A DNA stretch of 64,000 nt from Rhexocercosporidium sp. MPI-PUGE-AT-0058 (taxonomy: Eukaryota; Ascomycota; Leotiomycetes; Helotiales): the NCBI GenBank assembly GCA_020746875.1, contig JAGTJL010000003.1:806001-870000 (forward strand), in the 5' to 3' direction. The translations under genes and the position numbers were made by a program. Under the pieces are notes generated by a model. It did not search any database. It worked only from the letters and a program-made list of their open reading frames with translations, and was not told where the DNA came from. The first letter of the stretch is position 1. Every line of letters starts with the position of its first letter. This document shows positions 35,764 through 49,200 of the stretch, one piece after another.

Positions 35764-36680
35764 CTAATGCCTTTGACCCTTTCTCTGTATTTGCTCTTCT
35801 CTAACCGGCTGATATGTGTCAGCCTCACTTGTCGACTCTTTATCTGTACTCATAGGAGCAAGGACTTACATCATCATACTGGTAATCATGAGCTCTTTGC
35901 AGAACTGTCTCTGAGTCCCGGAGCATCATGTACCCATCATGATCATGCATCCACTTCTCAGCCCGGTCACGGCTCATTTCAGGCTGCAAGGTCAGAAGCG
36001 GGCCGTGATTTGTTGCTTTGAAAATTTCGGCGATCTTCTGGACAGACGTTCCCTCCGGAATATCGAATTCGCTGAAAACATCTTTGCAGAACTTGATCAG
36101 AGCATCATTGATCATGACCTCAAAGCTTTGGCACTTGAAGGTACAGCTATCTATCAGGCACTCGCAGAGCTGATTGTACTTCGCTGAAATCGACTCCTGG
36201 CGAGCAGTGGTGGCTTTACCGTCGTCGCTTGGGGAAACAGGCGGAAGTTCGATTAGGCCGGGGGCAACTGAGAGTGATTTGGTGAGGATCCAGGACATGA
36301 AGATGCCGAAGTTCTTGGGATTGCAGTTGGTAAGAATGATCATAGTAGTTTTGGCGTAGTTATTTGCTTCATGCTGGCAAGCTGAGCTGAAGAACTCAGA
36401 CTCTGAGCAGATGAGGAGTTTGTTAATGAGGAACTCGGTTTTCTCGGCACCGACGATAATTTTGAGAGTAGAGAGGGAAGCTGAGCTGGATCTGATGATG
36501 GTTAGCCGGGGATAACTTGAGATTAGATCACCAGGTAGACACAAACATTTGTTCCTTTGATTCTTCTATTGGCATCGGAGGAGCGGGTGGTCGGGGGGCC
36601 AGCACGGGTAGGCATGAGAGATGAAAGGTTGGACATCGGTCCATGCGGTTCTCCTTTGGGTCCTGGGCCATAGCTGCCAT
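35764..36680 (-). CDS. BTB/POZ-domain protein
   Basis: Three exons proposed: 36680-36547, 36491-35870 and 35808-35764, about 266 aa. The first exon starts at ATG GCA GCT ATG and ends at AAAT before a GTTTGT donor; joining to ATCCAGC gives EESKEQISSSASLSTLKIIVG in phase. The core then reads KIIVGAEKTEFLINKLLICSES, EFFSSACQ and LTNCNPKNFGIFMSWILT, the beta-strand and helix order of a BTB domain, where fungal proteins keep the first strand, the (S/C)xFF helix and the FxxFxxWLYT-like block. A DDV-like donor (GTAAGTCC) marks a short last exon of 14 residues; the end is therefore less certain. BTB domains mediate dimerisation or cullin-3 adaptor binding. No partner domain such as Kelch or MATH is seen. 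Confidence 0.68.
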
Positions 36681-37852
36681 TATTGTTCCAGTTCCAGAGT
36701 TTTCTGTTCAGTAACGATTCATCAAGAATCACGAGAAAGTGTTCTGAGGAGCGTGAAAGATTGAAAGTAATGAGGATCGCCTGAGAGACCCAATAAATAC
36801 ACTTGAGATATACGACGAAGCAAAGGACAATGGAGTGAACAGCTATCGTGAATATCAGCTTCGTTCACCTTACTAACAGTATTTACCTTCATACTTCCAA
36901 AGTGCTCTCAGCCAATCTAACGGCTGAAACTGGTGGTCTCGCATGTTCACTGGCGCCATTGCTTCCCATAAAACATTCTGCCCTATCATCAACCTGGCGT
37001 TCTCGACTGCCAGCCTCGTATCCCCTCTGGAAATCAAAAAACAACAATCTCTTTCGCGATACTGCAGCAACACACCTTCGCGACGCTTATCTACAAACCC
37101 GCATTGCCCAAAGTCGAATCAAGAACCATGTCTTCCATCGTACCTGCCCAGAAGCAGGTCTCCACCACAGAGAGAGACCATCTTCCACAACTTCCTAAAA
37201 TTTCCCTCCAAACTTTGAATTAAAGTCTGGAAGGCTGTGGTGTGCGAGTGCAAGAGTGGCCTGATCGCGGTTGAAGTCCTGAGCCCAAGCGAGAGAACTG
37301 ATCGCCTAGGTTAGTTCGACTTTATGCCCTTTGAACTCAATTTCTGCCGACATCTGATCCCCACGCAAAGCCTAATCGAGGCGATGATCACGAAGACAGG
37401 GAACAAGTGAAGACTGAATATGGGAGGAAAAAGTAGGAAAGGGGCGATACGGAACTCAAGCCAGACGATTCTCCGACGATACATTGAAATAGTAGGAATT
37501 AGAATCAAAAACAATGAAGACGACAAAATCAATAGATTGAATACCGAGCTGGTATATCAAGGGGGTACTACAAAATATCCAAGGATGAAACCTCGGCGTG
37601 AGCTGACAACAGCACCGAATTCAGTCTAAACAAACAAACCTCCTTAGGAGACACGATCTTCAGAAGATGAACATCTACTCAATCCAATTAAGACTTCAAT
37701 GAACTAGCCGCTGGAACAAAATACAGTGTGATTTCAGAGAATGAATGTACAGTAGAAGAACGAACAAGCAGCAAATCAAAGAGCGCAATTTGCAAATCCC
37801 GACGACTTCCAAAAAATCTGAGTATCAAGACCAGCGCATTTGAAAACCCTGC
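36681..37852. other. intergenic
   Basis: No gene was supported on either strand. It covers the BTB promoter side and the 3' flank of the WW-domain gene. Confidence 0.4.
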
Positions 37853-40519
37853 TTAGATCAGACTATCAAGCCCAGTAGTAGGAACAACCTCATACTCCGT
37901 CCCCACAGGATCCAACAACATCATTGCATTCTCCCGCCCTTGTTGTTCCATAGCCAACTGCGCAGCATTAGCATCAACCGCCGTCTGCGCATCCATAACA
38001 CTCTCTCCACCACCCATATCTCCACCTCCAAAATCCCCTCCTCCCCCTCCAAAGTCTCCATCTGCACCACCACCACTAAAATCCCCTCCCCCAAGATCTC
38101 CCCCACCACCACCCCAGTCTCCACCCCCAGCCCCAGCAGCAGCATCAAACAAGCCCCCGTCACTAACAGCATCAACACCCAATGCCAGCGCTCCTACAGC
38201 CACGATGCCAACCGCGGCGCGCGTGCCCCATTTCTTGAGACCGGGCTGGGAGACGCTGAAGCGTTTTGTTTTGTCGGTTGCGGTTTTGCTGTATTCGGTA
38301 AGTTTGCTGGACATTTTGCCCATCATTCCGCTGGACGGTTTGCGGGGTGGGGGCAAGGGGGTTTGGGTTTGGACCTGGGTTTGGGGTTGATGGGAGGGAG
38401 ATTGTTGATAATTTTCCTGTTGTTGATGAGGTTGCTGAGGAGGGGAAAATGAATTTTGATGCTGGAATTGCCCCGGTTGTTGATATTGGGTCTGGTTTGG
38501 AGTCTGGTATTGCTGAGACTGTCCATAGGGCTGCTGTTGCGGCTGCTGAGATGCCTGGGTCTGGTGAGGATTTTGTGGCAGTTGATAAGCAAGCTGATTC
38601 TGAGGCACATTCTGTGTCTGTGTCTGTGTCTGAGGAACAGGCATACGTTGCGGAATAGCATTACCCTGCGCGCTCACCCGTCGAGGAGGCGGGCCGTAGA
38701 AAGAATTCGCATGTGCGACTTGCTGAGCATATGGATTCTTTATGAATCCAGGGGGAGGTGGATATATTGATTGAGCAGGCAAGTTTCCCGGTGGGTGGAC
38801 CACTGCTTCTGGCGCGGAGGAGTAACGATGGAGTGGTGGTGCGGTGGGTTGAGGATTGTTTTGAGCTGGTGGCTGGTAGGGACCTTGGGCGGGAATTGGG
38901 GCTGTAGGGTAGTGGTGCTGGGGTGGTGTGGAGTTTGTGGTGTTGTGAACTTGGGGGTTTGGTGTTTGGTCGGGAAAAGTGGTCTGTGGAGCAGCGTATT
39001 GGGCTGGTGGTGTGGGAGCGTAGGATTGCTGCTGTGATTCTGGTAGAGGGTTGATGGGTAGCGGAGGGAAGAAAGTAGTTTGAGGAGGGGTGGGTGCTGG
39101 CTGAGGCGAAAACCTTTGATCCTGACTCTGAACTGGAGAAGTGTATTGCTGATGAACAGACTGCGTTGGATGTTGCCAGTCCTGGGGTCCTTGCTGCTGC
39201 TGTGGAGCTGGTAGTGGATGGGGAGGAGACCCATATTGTCCAACAGCAGGATTTTGAGTTAGAGAAGTGTACTGTTGCGGAATAGTCGATGTAGTCTGCT
39301 GATAACTGCTGTCTTGTTTTGCTTGCTGAAAGCTTCCAGGAGGTGGCGGGGGAGGATATTGCTGGAAGTGAGGAGTTTGTGGAGCTCCAGGACTTTGCTG
39401 TTGAGCACTTTGAAGGGCACCAGGTGTAGGAACTAAGACGCACTGTTGCGCGCCGGGTTGCTGTTGATAGGAAATAGGAGATGCTGTAGAGTACTGGGTC
39501 TGGTAATTCAGATTTGGCGAGTATCCAGGACCGCCCACCAGAGATGCAAAGTCCTGACTAGGTACATGTTGCACTTGATACTGAACCGGGTTTCTAGGAG
39601 GCGGGGGAGGCGGCATAGGTCTGAGAACTGGCTGAGGAGCAATCATTGTGGAGCTGGCGACATTTGGCTGGGTATTAAGTGATGCGTTGCTGCTTCCGGT
39701 ATGGACCGACTGATCTGGGAATAAAGGCGTTGGCATTGCTTGATACTGTGCAAGGGCCGGTGGTGGGGGGAAGGAAATAGCCGATGGTTGTGATGAGAAG
39801 TTGTGTGCGTTTGGCTGGTTGCTCATAGGAGAGATCGGAGCTTCGGTATGGTCTGGTTGAGACTGCACAGCTGGAGGCCATTGATACTGGTTAGGCGATG
39901 CTCCAGGCACATTCCCAGAACCGGCCTGATTGTGTTCCAAAGAGAGCGATGCGAAATGACCGCTGAAGTCAAGCTGTTGATACGGGCTTTCGGCAACTGG
40001 GCATGCCTGGGCAGCCTTGATCGATTGAGGAGACTGATACTGAGTGGGTGTCGGTGCTGGAGTGAGAGGCTGCGCACCTTGAGGAGCTTGATATGGTCCC
40101 GGTACAGTGGAAGGAGGGAAATAGCTATCTGTTGCTTGAGGCAGCGGTGCTCGAACACTTCCAGAATTGGCTTGAACATTCTGAGTAGAAGCTGGAGACG
40201 GTTGATTTGAACGAACAGACTGGGCACCAACAGCCTTTCTCTGGATCTTCTGCGTTGGGGCAGGCGTTCGCTGTACCTGTTTTGCTTGCACGATTGGTGT
40301 AGGTGTGACGACTGTTGGCAGGTACCATCTCCTTTCACCAGTGCTCATGTTTATATAGTAACTACGTTGCAGTAAGCTTCATGAACGTTAGACTACCGCT
40401 TCCTGCCATTTTTGAGCTTACAATTGTTGATGCTCCAAACTCCACTGCGAGTTCCAACCTGGCATTGAACTCGGATTTCCCGGTGGTGGATCATCCGGAG
40501 TTGCATTTCCGTGCATCAT
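37853..40519 (-). CDS. WW-domain protein with long Pro/Gln-rich body and Gly-rich tail
   Basis: Two exons, 40519-40422 and 40361-37853, encode about 868 aa. The second exon alone starts at an ATG within the domain; only splicing the short upstream exon completes a WW domain (residues 21-48): GW22, Y34-Y35, N37, TG, W45 and P48, the canonical spacing. WW domains bind proline-rich ligands. The next ~640 residues are dominated by Pro, Gln, Ser and Tyr and are presumably disordered. A conserved-looking basic/helical segment (MMGKMSSKLTEYSKTATDK, then KKWGTRAAVGIVAVGALALG) precedes a Gly/Asp-rich repeat tail (GGGDxGGGDF-type units) and an acidic C-terminus. The WW domain could bind the protein's own proline-rich body. 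Antisense frames over this gene are low-complexity artefacts. Confidence 0.82.
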
Positions 40520-41452
40520 GATGCCGAAGGTAAGAATATCCCGAGATTTTCAAATCTCAGCCTTCGAAAACAGGTCTGTCAATACGCAAATTAGGAGACA
40601 CTCAGACAGTATTTGCAGATGGAATGTCGTCCAAACAATTTAAGAATGAATATACAATCTAAAAAATCTTAGCCCTCGAAAGAAAAGCGAATCACGAAAC
40701 CAGGAGATGGGCTCACCACCACCACCACCACCAACGCCGGGGTCGGGCTGGAGCGAGGGCTGAAAAATCCCTGGCGCCAAGTCCCTTGGAAGCGTCCCAA
40801 ACCGGAGGCTCGACACGACCAGAAAGCGGCAGACAGACATCTAAGGCGTCGTCTAAATATTGGCTACCTGCATAACACATCCGGCTAGACCTCATTAGCA
40901 GTACTCGGCCATTCATACACCTCAACTTTATCTTTCAGGCTTGGGACACGGGAACGGCATGGGAGCATCTAGACGTGGCTAAATCCCACTTGTGTTTTCT
41001 GGGATAGATCAACTGTCTTGGCTAGGCTTTTCTTGAGGAGAGTCTGCTGCTGTTTGGGCAAGTTGAGTACGGCACATGCGATTATTGGATCTCGATGGTA
41101 TGCGCTGGCAGTCCGTGTGGTGCGATATACAAATTTTCATTACTTCTTCAAGTCAGGATTCTTATGATGGGGGTTGTATGAAGCTGGCAACCCATTTTCA
41201 CCGACGAAGGACTGCAAGCCACTGAGATCTGTTGTAGGACTGGTTTTGCTCTTCACATCTGGTGGCTGAAGCCATGAAGCCACGGCTTAGCGCCATCAGC
41301 CGTAGGCGAATCGGAGTTGCAATGAAAATGATTCGTATTCATGGATCGGACCGCGTCGGCATTATTTCCATAAATTAATACAAGAATTCCACAATCGAGG
41401 TTCTTCTTCTACCTGGAAAGTTTTCATTGGACTTAGGCGTGAATTGCTGTTG
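40520..41452. other. intergenic with a trinucleotide repeat
   Basis: No gene is supported. A CAC/ACC microsatellite of about seven units lies at 40713-40733. The left part is the WW gene's promoter. Confidence 0.45.
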
Positions 41453-42845
41453 TCATAACCTTCCATCCGCCAAAGCGATGGCGGGATCAGTGCACTGAGA
41501 GCACTGCCCCTCCAGTCTGCTCTTCAGCGATGAGTATATGAGCTGCGCACGATTCTGCATCCACCATACCTTCCCAGACGTGATGTTCACAGCTGCAGCG
41601 TAGTAATATAGCAGCGCTAGCATAGATACAGGTTCCTGATCCTCGAGTTGTTCCATGAACCCTTTCGTACACTGGAGTGGCCAGGTGAACAGGTACCGGA
41701 CAATATCATGGAAAACACCAGATCTTTCAGGGTCATGCCGGCTGAACTCAATGGCTCGTAAGACAATCAGCAGCTTTTCAACAGCATGGGTGTTATCCGG
41801 CGAAGCCCCTGCTGCTTTCTTTGTCCCTAGCCCGCAGAGGAGACAGTGGTAGAGTAAGGCAGACGTCTTCGTTGACTTGGTGGCAGATTCCTCGTTGAAA
41901 TTCTCGAGCTTCTTACCGGGACGGTGTCGAAATACCTCATAAAGTGCGGATCCTTGGAGTAGATCTTGTCCTTCGACCACACAGTTCTTCGTACCGTTTA
42001 TGAGGCCTACGATTTCTCGGAAGTGGGAAGTAATATCGGGATCGGATTCGTCTGCTGCCCAGGAATAATGTATGAGCAGAAAGGAGCACCCAACAATCGA
42101 ATCAAAGCTTTGGGCCGTAATCTTGTCATTCAAAGCAATGCGCAGACCAGTGATCGCATTCGCGAAATGCTCTAGGACAGGGCGCCGATTTGGATGATTT
42201 ACCGGCAAGGAGCTATTGATGTGTGCAGAGGATAGAAGAAGCACAGCGCTCTTCAAATATTCGTCCTGCGGATGTTAGATGCGAGCCGCAGATTGAAGGG
42301 TGCTGTAGCTTACGTTCAATGCGGATGACAACATAAAGGTCCGCCATAAATCGGTATGCATGGCCAGAGTGTGGGATGTAAAGTCTCGAAAGTGGCGAAA
42401 CAATGTCTTTTCATCCTGGCTCCAGCTTTCATTTGACTCGAAGTCGATGGCAATTGACTGCTGGAGCACCGAGGAGAGACTGGGTAAGGCTTCGGAAAGT
42501 TTACACGGCGCATGCTGATCTGGTGTTTCCGGATGGGCTGCAAGGGGTTTTTCAATTCTGGCGGTCCGATCCAGGGATAACGCTGGATTGCATTGGAGAT
42601 TCCGTCTCGTACAATTAAGACATGAGGGTAGGCCTTCATCACACTATTGTGTCGTCAGAACTAGTTCTCGGATTCTTCTTCTTTGGAAACAAATATACCT
42701 TTACTCTACGTTGCTTACAATTGCCACATCCATTGCGCGACTTTCTATGCTGTTGTCGCTTCCTAAGAGGATTCCCACTTGCATCGAAATTCGGTGTAAT
42801 GGCCTTTTCGCCTACCGTGAAGACAGAAAAAGCGCCGGTGTCCAT
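41453..42845 (-). CDS. Zn2Cys6 transcription factor (UPC2-like N-terminus)
   Basis: Three exons, 42845-42699, 42643-42314 and 42265-41453, encode about 429 aa. The zinc cluster spans the first intron: Cys40, 43, 50, 57, 60 and 67 (RKSRNGCGNCKQRRVK | CDEGLPSCLNC..LQC). The intron after the VK step is a common position in this gene class. The start, MDTGAF, is the ATG nearest the cluster; an upstream exon is possible. The body includes DEKTLFRHFRDFTSHTLAMHTDLWRTFMLSSAL, the typical opening of the UPC2/Fungal_trans_2-like middle region. The target genes are unknown. It lies head-to-tail with a second regulator (43416-44766) of similar architecture. Confidence 0.85.
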
Positions 42846-43415
42846 TGTCTTGGACGTCGTATTCCGAACGTGGGTTAGAGTAGGCTTTATAGATGGTGGG
42901 CGTATACGCGCGTCGTGTGGAAATTGACGCGACACCCCAATCAGCTGCGGAATTTGCCTCGTATGCCCAAAGCGAGAACGCACTTCGTATTCCGTATGAG
43001 GCGATTACTCCTAAACTCAAACGAAACAAGATCTGGTGGCAACAAACTCGTGAAATCGCGAGTTCGTTCAACAAGGCATGGTCTGCTCAGTTATTTTCCA
43101 AGTCTGGAGGAGTTGACGCCCATAATGACTAAGCCGGCAAGTGAACCTGGCGAACCACTGTGGACGGAATTAATTGGCCAAGCTCGTCACATGACGATAG
43201 CTCAAAGTCCAGACCATTCTTTTCAAGCCATGGATTAGCCCAGGCCCTAGTCGTACTACTACCGAAACGAGGAGGTTGAAAGTGCAGCAATAGAGCCGAA
43301 TGTTTACACCAGACGAATGGTGGCACATCGATGAGAATTAGAAAGCGCCCTATTCTGGCCCTGAGCTCAGCATGAACATCAAACCTCCCTGGATTATCGG
43401 ACGGCGCAAATGCAC
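42846..43415. other. spacer between two tandem regulators
   Basis: 570 bp between two same-strand Zn2Cys6 genes. It must contain the promoter of the left gene and the 3' end of the right one. Frames reading through it are not supported as coding. Confidence 0.45.
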
Positions 43416-44766
43416 CTAAAAGCGATTTGGTTGAGGAGATCGATCAAAGGATCTTGAATCTTTCTGCAACTCCTCATTGGGGGAAGCCAGCCACTCTTCC
43501 CAGTAGGGACCCAGATATTTTGTGATTGCCTCAATGATGTATTGGCCACCATCGCCTACCATCCCTGAATCACGATACCGATGCAACAAAACACCATAGT
43601 GGGCGAGAATGGCCAAAGCTTCCGGGCGTTTTTGCAAAACTAGCTCCGCGTACTCTGTTGACACGAGTATAGGCCACGCGTAAACCCCACTGCTCCCACC
43701 TAAAAGCAAAGAGCTCGAGTCGGGTGGAGGTTGTGCATCTGCAACTCGGCGATGCGCACGATATGATTGTTTGAGATACGAAAGGGCGTCCTCGTATGCT
43801 TTTGAAGATGCTGGACCGAGATCGGCTGTTTTGAGGAGTGCCTCCAACCTCTCGCACTCTGGTATAAAATTTTCGGACCCTCCGCGAAAGGATCTCTCTC
43901 CAGCTTCTAGAAAGGGTCTTAGTGAAGTTTCATGAAGCAGCTCCCAAAATCCATGCACGTTGAGAGTAACTCCCTTCGTCACATGGAGGTAACGAACAAA
44001 GTTTTCTATGAAGACAGTAAAATCGCCATCTCGAAAGGCAATGGTATCGTAAAGCATGTGAGATCCCAGTAACGACGAGAAAACAAATCTTGAGAAGTAG
44101 TCGGTAGCTAATATGTCGTCGGATACGCTCTGCATTTTCCTGTTAAATATGGACAGAGCAGAAGTTTGTAATTCTGTAGCTTGGTTCCTTAGAAAGACAC
44201 TTTGAGATGGTCGAATAGTACTCAGATGGGTAGCTGCCACGGAAAGAATCTCGTGCATGAGATACGGGGTTGATAGGGCGTGTTGTATGATGTCCCGGAT
44301 AGCGGTTTGATAATCTTCCTTGCTGATTCCAAAGAAGACAACGGTATCGGCGACTGTTTTAGCGTGGTCCAACAACTCTAGATAGAGCATATTGACAATC
44401 CCCTGATCCAATGAAGCCTGTTCTGAAGCCGGAGACCAGTACGACGAGGCGGTGGCCAAGTTCGTGGCTGCAGGCGAAGGTAGAGAGGATGCTGAGCAGT
44501 TGAGACCGGCAGCAGGAGACTGTGATGACGACGGTGGAGCTTTGTTTTGATAGACGCAGGTCATCTCTGCATTTATACAATTTGAGCATGATGGGTGGCC
44601 TTCGTTGCACTGAGTCACATGTAAGAAGATGATTTCCAGACTTTGCGTAAACGAGCGACGAACTGCACAATGACAACAAGCTGGGACCTGGAGAACATAC
44701 CTTAATATGCCGTTTCTTGCATCCAAGACATCCATTCCGCGATTTCCTGTGTGGTCGACGTGGCAT
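43416..44766 (-). CDS. Zn2Cys6 transcription factor
   Basis: Two exons, 44766-44701 and 44609-43416, encode about 419 aa. The ATG opens directly into the cluster: Cys13, 16, 23, 30, 33 and 40 (RKSRNGCLGCKKRHIK | CNEGHPSCSNC..MTC), with the intron at the same place as in the neighbouring regulator. The body has DLLxH-type features (LYLELLDHAKTVADTVVFFG, HEILSVAATHLSTIRP), a helical middle region, and a C-terminal YIIEAITKYLGPYWEEWL. This is the usual short Zn2Cys6 layout related to sterol-uptake-type regulators. The preserved intron position and similar start suggest an old tandem duplication with the gene at 41453-42845; the bodies have diverged. Targets are unknown. Confidence 0.87.
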
Positions 44767-46205
44767 GGTGAAAATTGTTGGAGGACGTCACTGATACTGA
44801 CTGGTCGGTAATAGGGTCGGCAAGACAGATGCGGGGTCGGATCAATACGATTGAACGATCAAAGTGAATCGCGAGAGAGAGGACAACCTAAGGTTTTTGA
44901 AGGATGGCAGAGGTGAGGCCGTTGATTGACCGAGATATTAATGTCTGGTATGCGTCGCGTTTGGAGGCGGAGCTTTTTAGCTTCGGCTAAGAATACGTTG
45001 CCCCGAAGAACACGAACTGCCTTCGAACAAACACGAAGAGGCTCCATTAATAGATAGCTCTACAACTATAGTAGATCTATCATCATTCCAAACAGGCAAT
45101 GCTACCTGTATCCCACGGTTATGGACCAACAGCTGTAAGATAAAAATTTCAAGATTTTGATCACGTGTTGCTATTTTGAATCCCCAGGCGAAACGAGAGA
45201 CAAAGCACGAGGCGCCTGAAGTAAAGACGACAGACTATGCGATATAGAACTTGTTTCTAAAAGCGAAGAGAGAAGTTCGCTCATTGATTTTTTCGAACAG
45301 GATTGGGAAGCATTTATTGACATCACATGATTAGTGACGATCGATACGCCTGGCACGAAAGGATTTGGTCGGGCCACGTAGCTCTGAAATTCTGATAACG
45401 AAGTCTGCAAATTGCAAGGAGAGATTCACTGCACGATCATGGCAGGGCAGAAATGATTGATCGCCAATGGTCGATGTGAAACTTGTACGGCGTACTCGTC
45501 AAACTAAGGGGAAATGGGCCGAATACGTCGTATTCAGCCCCTGAAGCCCTTTTCTAGCTTTTCCTAGACTTCGGAGCCATTTAATACAAACAAACATGCA
45601 CAGATTGTCTCAATTTTCTTGCTATGCATATACAATTTTGTTCCCTGTTATTTTAAATCAGAGCCTCTTCAAATGTAATCTTGAAGATATGTGGTTAAAA
45701 CAGCCAGTTATATGCATACCCGTCCTCGTCTCAACACTGCGGTTCCTCCACCGTTACAGGTCGAAGTTCCAGTGTGCTCGGCATACCTCCAGAAACGAAA
45801 ATTTAGCAGCTGTCATAGATAAGCTCTTTCTCTTTTTCGACGGTTCGCCAACTGGCAACCACGTCCCTCTCAAGTAGTCGTACACCTATTCCATACGCCA
45901 GTGCTTTGAGCAGTCCTTGATAAGCGAAACGATACCATTTTCATATTTTCAGACATCCAAAAATTACTTTGCTAATAAGGCGCCGATATAGGCGATTGAT
46001 TGTTTGACCATCATATTCTCATTTTTCTTGAATATAGGAGGGGATCGCTGACTATATACCCAGTCTCGATGATGCAACACTATAGCAGGCTGTTCAATCA
46101 TAGATAATAGTTTGCTTTTCCGGGCTCTATAGGTGGGAGGGGCTGACTGGGTGGAAGAAGACTGACATCATGTCTCTCCAAATAATTATCAAGCTGCCCA
46201 ATTCA
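44767..46205. other. intergenic
   Basis: AT-rich spacer between the second regulator and the 3' end of the STAND gene. No gene motif, tRNA or repeat family was recognised. Confidence 0.45.
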
Positions 46206-49200
46206 CTATAGCCCTTGGGAAACACCGTTTATAGAATTCCTACAATTTCCGTTAGTAATCCCTTTCGTAAGAAACACGCTAGTTCTGAACTGACCATATA
46301 GCAATACAATCTTCTAAAAATTGGAATCTGAGCGCCATGTTAAGTCCATCGTCATTTTTCCAGACTATGAGCCTATCTAAAAGCGTAGATTAGCTACCAT
46401 TAGTGAGCTATGTCGTTTCCTATATACCTTCCTCTCTTGTGCATCCTGCTTTGCTCAAAATATCGATATGGGTATATAGAAGTCGATCATATGGGAACTC
46501 TTCTGATTTCACGGTTATGAAGGATGACACGAAGTTATACTAGACACAGGAAGATGTAAGCCAGACTACAATAGCATTGATTGACATCAGGTTCGATACC
46601 CAGTCCAAAAATGAGATAGGATTAATCCTTTGAGGTGTATTCGGTGAGAGAAAGGACATATGTAGAACTAACCACAGTGGAGCAGAAGCCGGTGCCTTTA
46701 TCAAACCAACCGTCTTCACGCTTCTCGTAGACTTTGACTCTCCATTTACTGATTGGCAGATGGTCCACGTGTTTTGATAATGTTGTAGATTCAGCTTGCT
46801 CGCTAGGCCGAAAGTCTTGCACGCGTGGATAGCCGTGACTTTGTTGGCTTATTGGGTCGGGTGGGGATAGTGGTACTGTTGGCAACCCGTCATGCATACT
46901 TGAGGCGGGCTGTTCAATATACGCATGGTATTGAGCCATTGTAATCTCATCCTTTTGTGGACGTGAGCGCGGACGTACGGATGGACATGAAGATGGATCA
47001 AGACTCTTGATACTTCCCTTCGGTAATCTCTCTTCATTTCTGTCTGCCTGCCCGCTGCTCTCTAGTTGATGCTGAGGCAATGCCAGTACTCCTCGTATCC
47101 TTTTTCTGCCCTGGACCGTCTCGTGACATTTTATCTCGTGGTTTCTGAGCGCTCGAGTTGACGTGAATGGGGGATATTGGCAGCCGGCGTACTGGCAGTG
47201 AAGTCGCTGGATATGAGTAGCCTCATGCTCCAGTCGAAGTTCGTTCCTTTCAAATCCCGCCGTCGCTCGAGGGCACAAGGGAAAGCGACAAGTGTATGCG
47301 GAAGTACGAAATTCTCTCTTGAAGAGCTCGAGTTCTTCTACTGTCACTCCTGGAAAATCTTGGAGAGGGAGGATTGACATGATAGTCGCCTGGTAAATCA
47401 AAAGGATGCCATGCAATCCTTCGGCATGTTCTAACGCTATTCCCGAATCTTGACGAGCTTATTAGAACGAGTAGCAGCGTAACATAAGCTGGGGGACAAG
47501 GGTAACATAAGATGGTGGACATACCCTCATACTCAAATTCGTCTCGCAATTCCTTCTTCGATCGGGCTACCAAGGCGATTCTCGCGTTTGCATATAATCC
47601 CCTGTAGCCTTTTAAAGCATCAAGTCCTTGATCTGAAAGCTTTAAATCTTCGTTGCTCTCGAATACGTTAGAATACTCTCCTAAGCCATCTAACTTCTCA
47701 GATAAGTCATGTATAGCCTTTGGTAGCGCGGTGTATTGGCTGAAGGCATCGTGAGACCTGATCAATGATATGATATACTCAACCCAGTACTCGTTAGCAT
47801 AGAGGTGAAATCCATGCAATCCTTTGATTACTCTCAAGGAACGAAGGGCGTCGGGATACCCTGCTTGAAATGTTTCCAGCCCCGACAGCAGACATGTAAG
47901 TGTGGCAAGTCCGTGCTCCTTTATCATATTTTCCTCGGTTATGAGTAGCTTACTGTGTGTGGTTTGAAGGTAACTAAGCAGTAGTAAGTGAAATCCTTTT
48001 AGCGGTGTGGGAATACCCTTACTCTTTTACTGAGACATGAATGAAAGCAAAGCTCGAGTCGCGGCGCTGTTCGACAAGTGGTGCACACATATCGAAGATG
48101 TATGATGGCACGAGTTCATCCACCGTAGGATTTCCAATGCTGAAAGAGAGAGCTGATCGAAACTCGCTCTTCCGAAGAGGTCGTTTTGCGAATGCTATCC
48201 ATCCTAGTATCTGTCTCATTCGCTCGACCGAGCGAGGATCGAAGTTGGCCATGGTGTTGGTTAATATTCTCTCGTAGCTATGGAAGTTAGTATTCTCGTG
48301 CGCAAAGAATAAAAATCGAGGATTCGGCTCGGAAATGCCTTCACACTCACAATTGAGATAACTCTCGAGGCAGAGTGTTGATGGCATCTGTAATTTCATG
48401 GCGACTGTGGAAAATATTGGTAGCGACATAGTCAAGTACTAAACGAGCCCAAAGAAACATGCCTAAAGTCTAAGTCAGTATTATCATTTCGCGTCAATGG
48501 CGATGATGTCGCACGAACCATCCGCTTTTCTTGCAATGTTTCGGCCCATTTCTGTCAAATCAAATCCACGGAGCCCTAGTTGTGACAATCTGTGAGAATC
48601 CGCTGTCAACCTGTGAGTAGAATAGGTACAAATGGCTTCCTCGAGTGCTCTTTTCTCGTCACTTAGTGATAGCATCGATTGCTTCCTGAGAAACTTTTCA
48701 AGAAGTGGCGAAGTTCGACACGAGACAAGAATCTTCAATACAGCTCCACGTGCTTTTGCTTCGGAGGACACTCTGCGCATTAACGTAATAACTTGACATT
48801 GCTTTTCGGCTTCAACTTCGTCGAGTCCATCCAAGAGTACGTAGATTGGCAGCTTCTGACCGGGCTCGCCTAGGAGCGCGGTGACCACCGTCACTATCAA
48901 CTTCTCCAAGGCGGTGACGCTTGCCATCCTCTTGCGGACAACATATTCCCAATATATGTGTGCAATCAAATCATCATTAGCATGGATCAGTTGAAATAGC
49001 AACGACCTGAGCATCTTGTCGTACTGAGTTGAGACAGGATATGAAGAAGTACAGTAATGCGTGACGACGAGAGGCGTTGGTAACGATGCACGTAGGAAAG
49101 TGGTCAATTTTCCGACAATGGTACTCTTGCCGGTTCCTGGGTTTCCTTGTAGCCAGAGAAAGGGAGAGTCTGGCTGAGGTTTTAGCCACGAGGCCATCGT

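Noticed and set aside
38323..39243. Long open frames on both strands antisense or out of frame to the WW-domain gene
   Set aside because: They are low-complexity by-products of the Pro/Gln/Gly-coding repeats; the minus-strand 868-aa frame with a WW domain explains the region.
46585..46605. GGTTCGATACC resembling a tRNA T-loop
   Set aside because: The flanking bases do not pair as a T-stem, and the stretch is intronic in the STAND gene.
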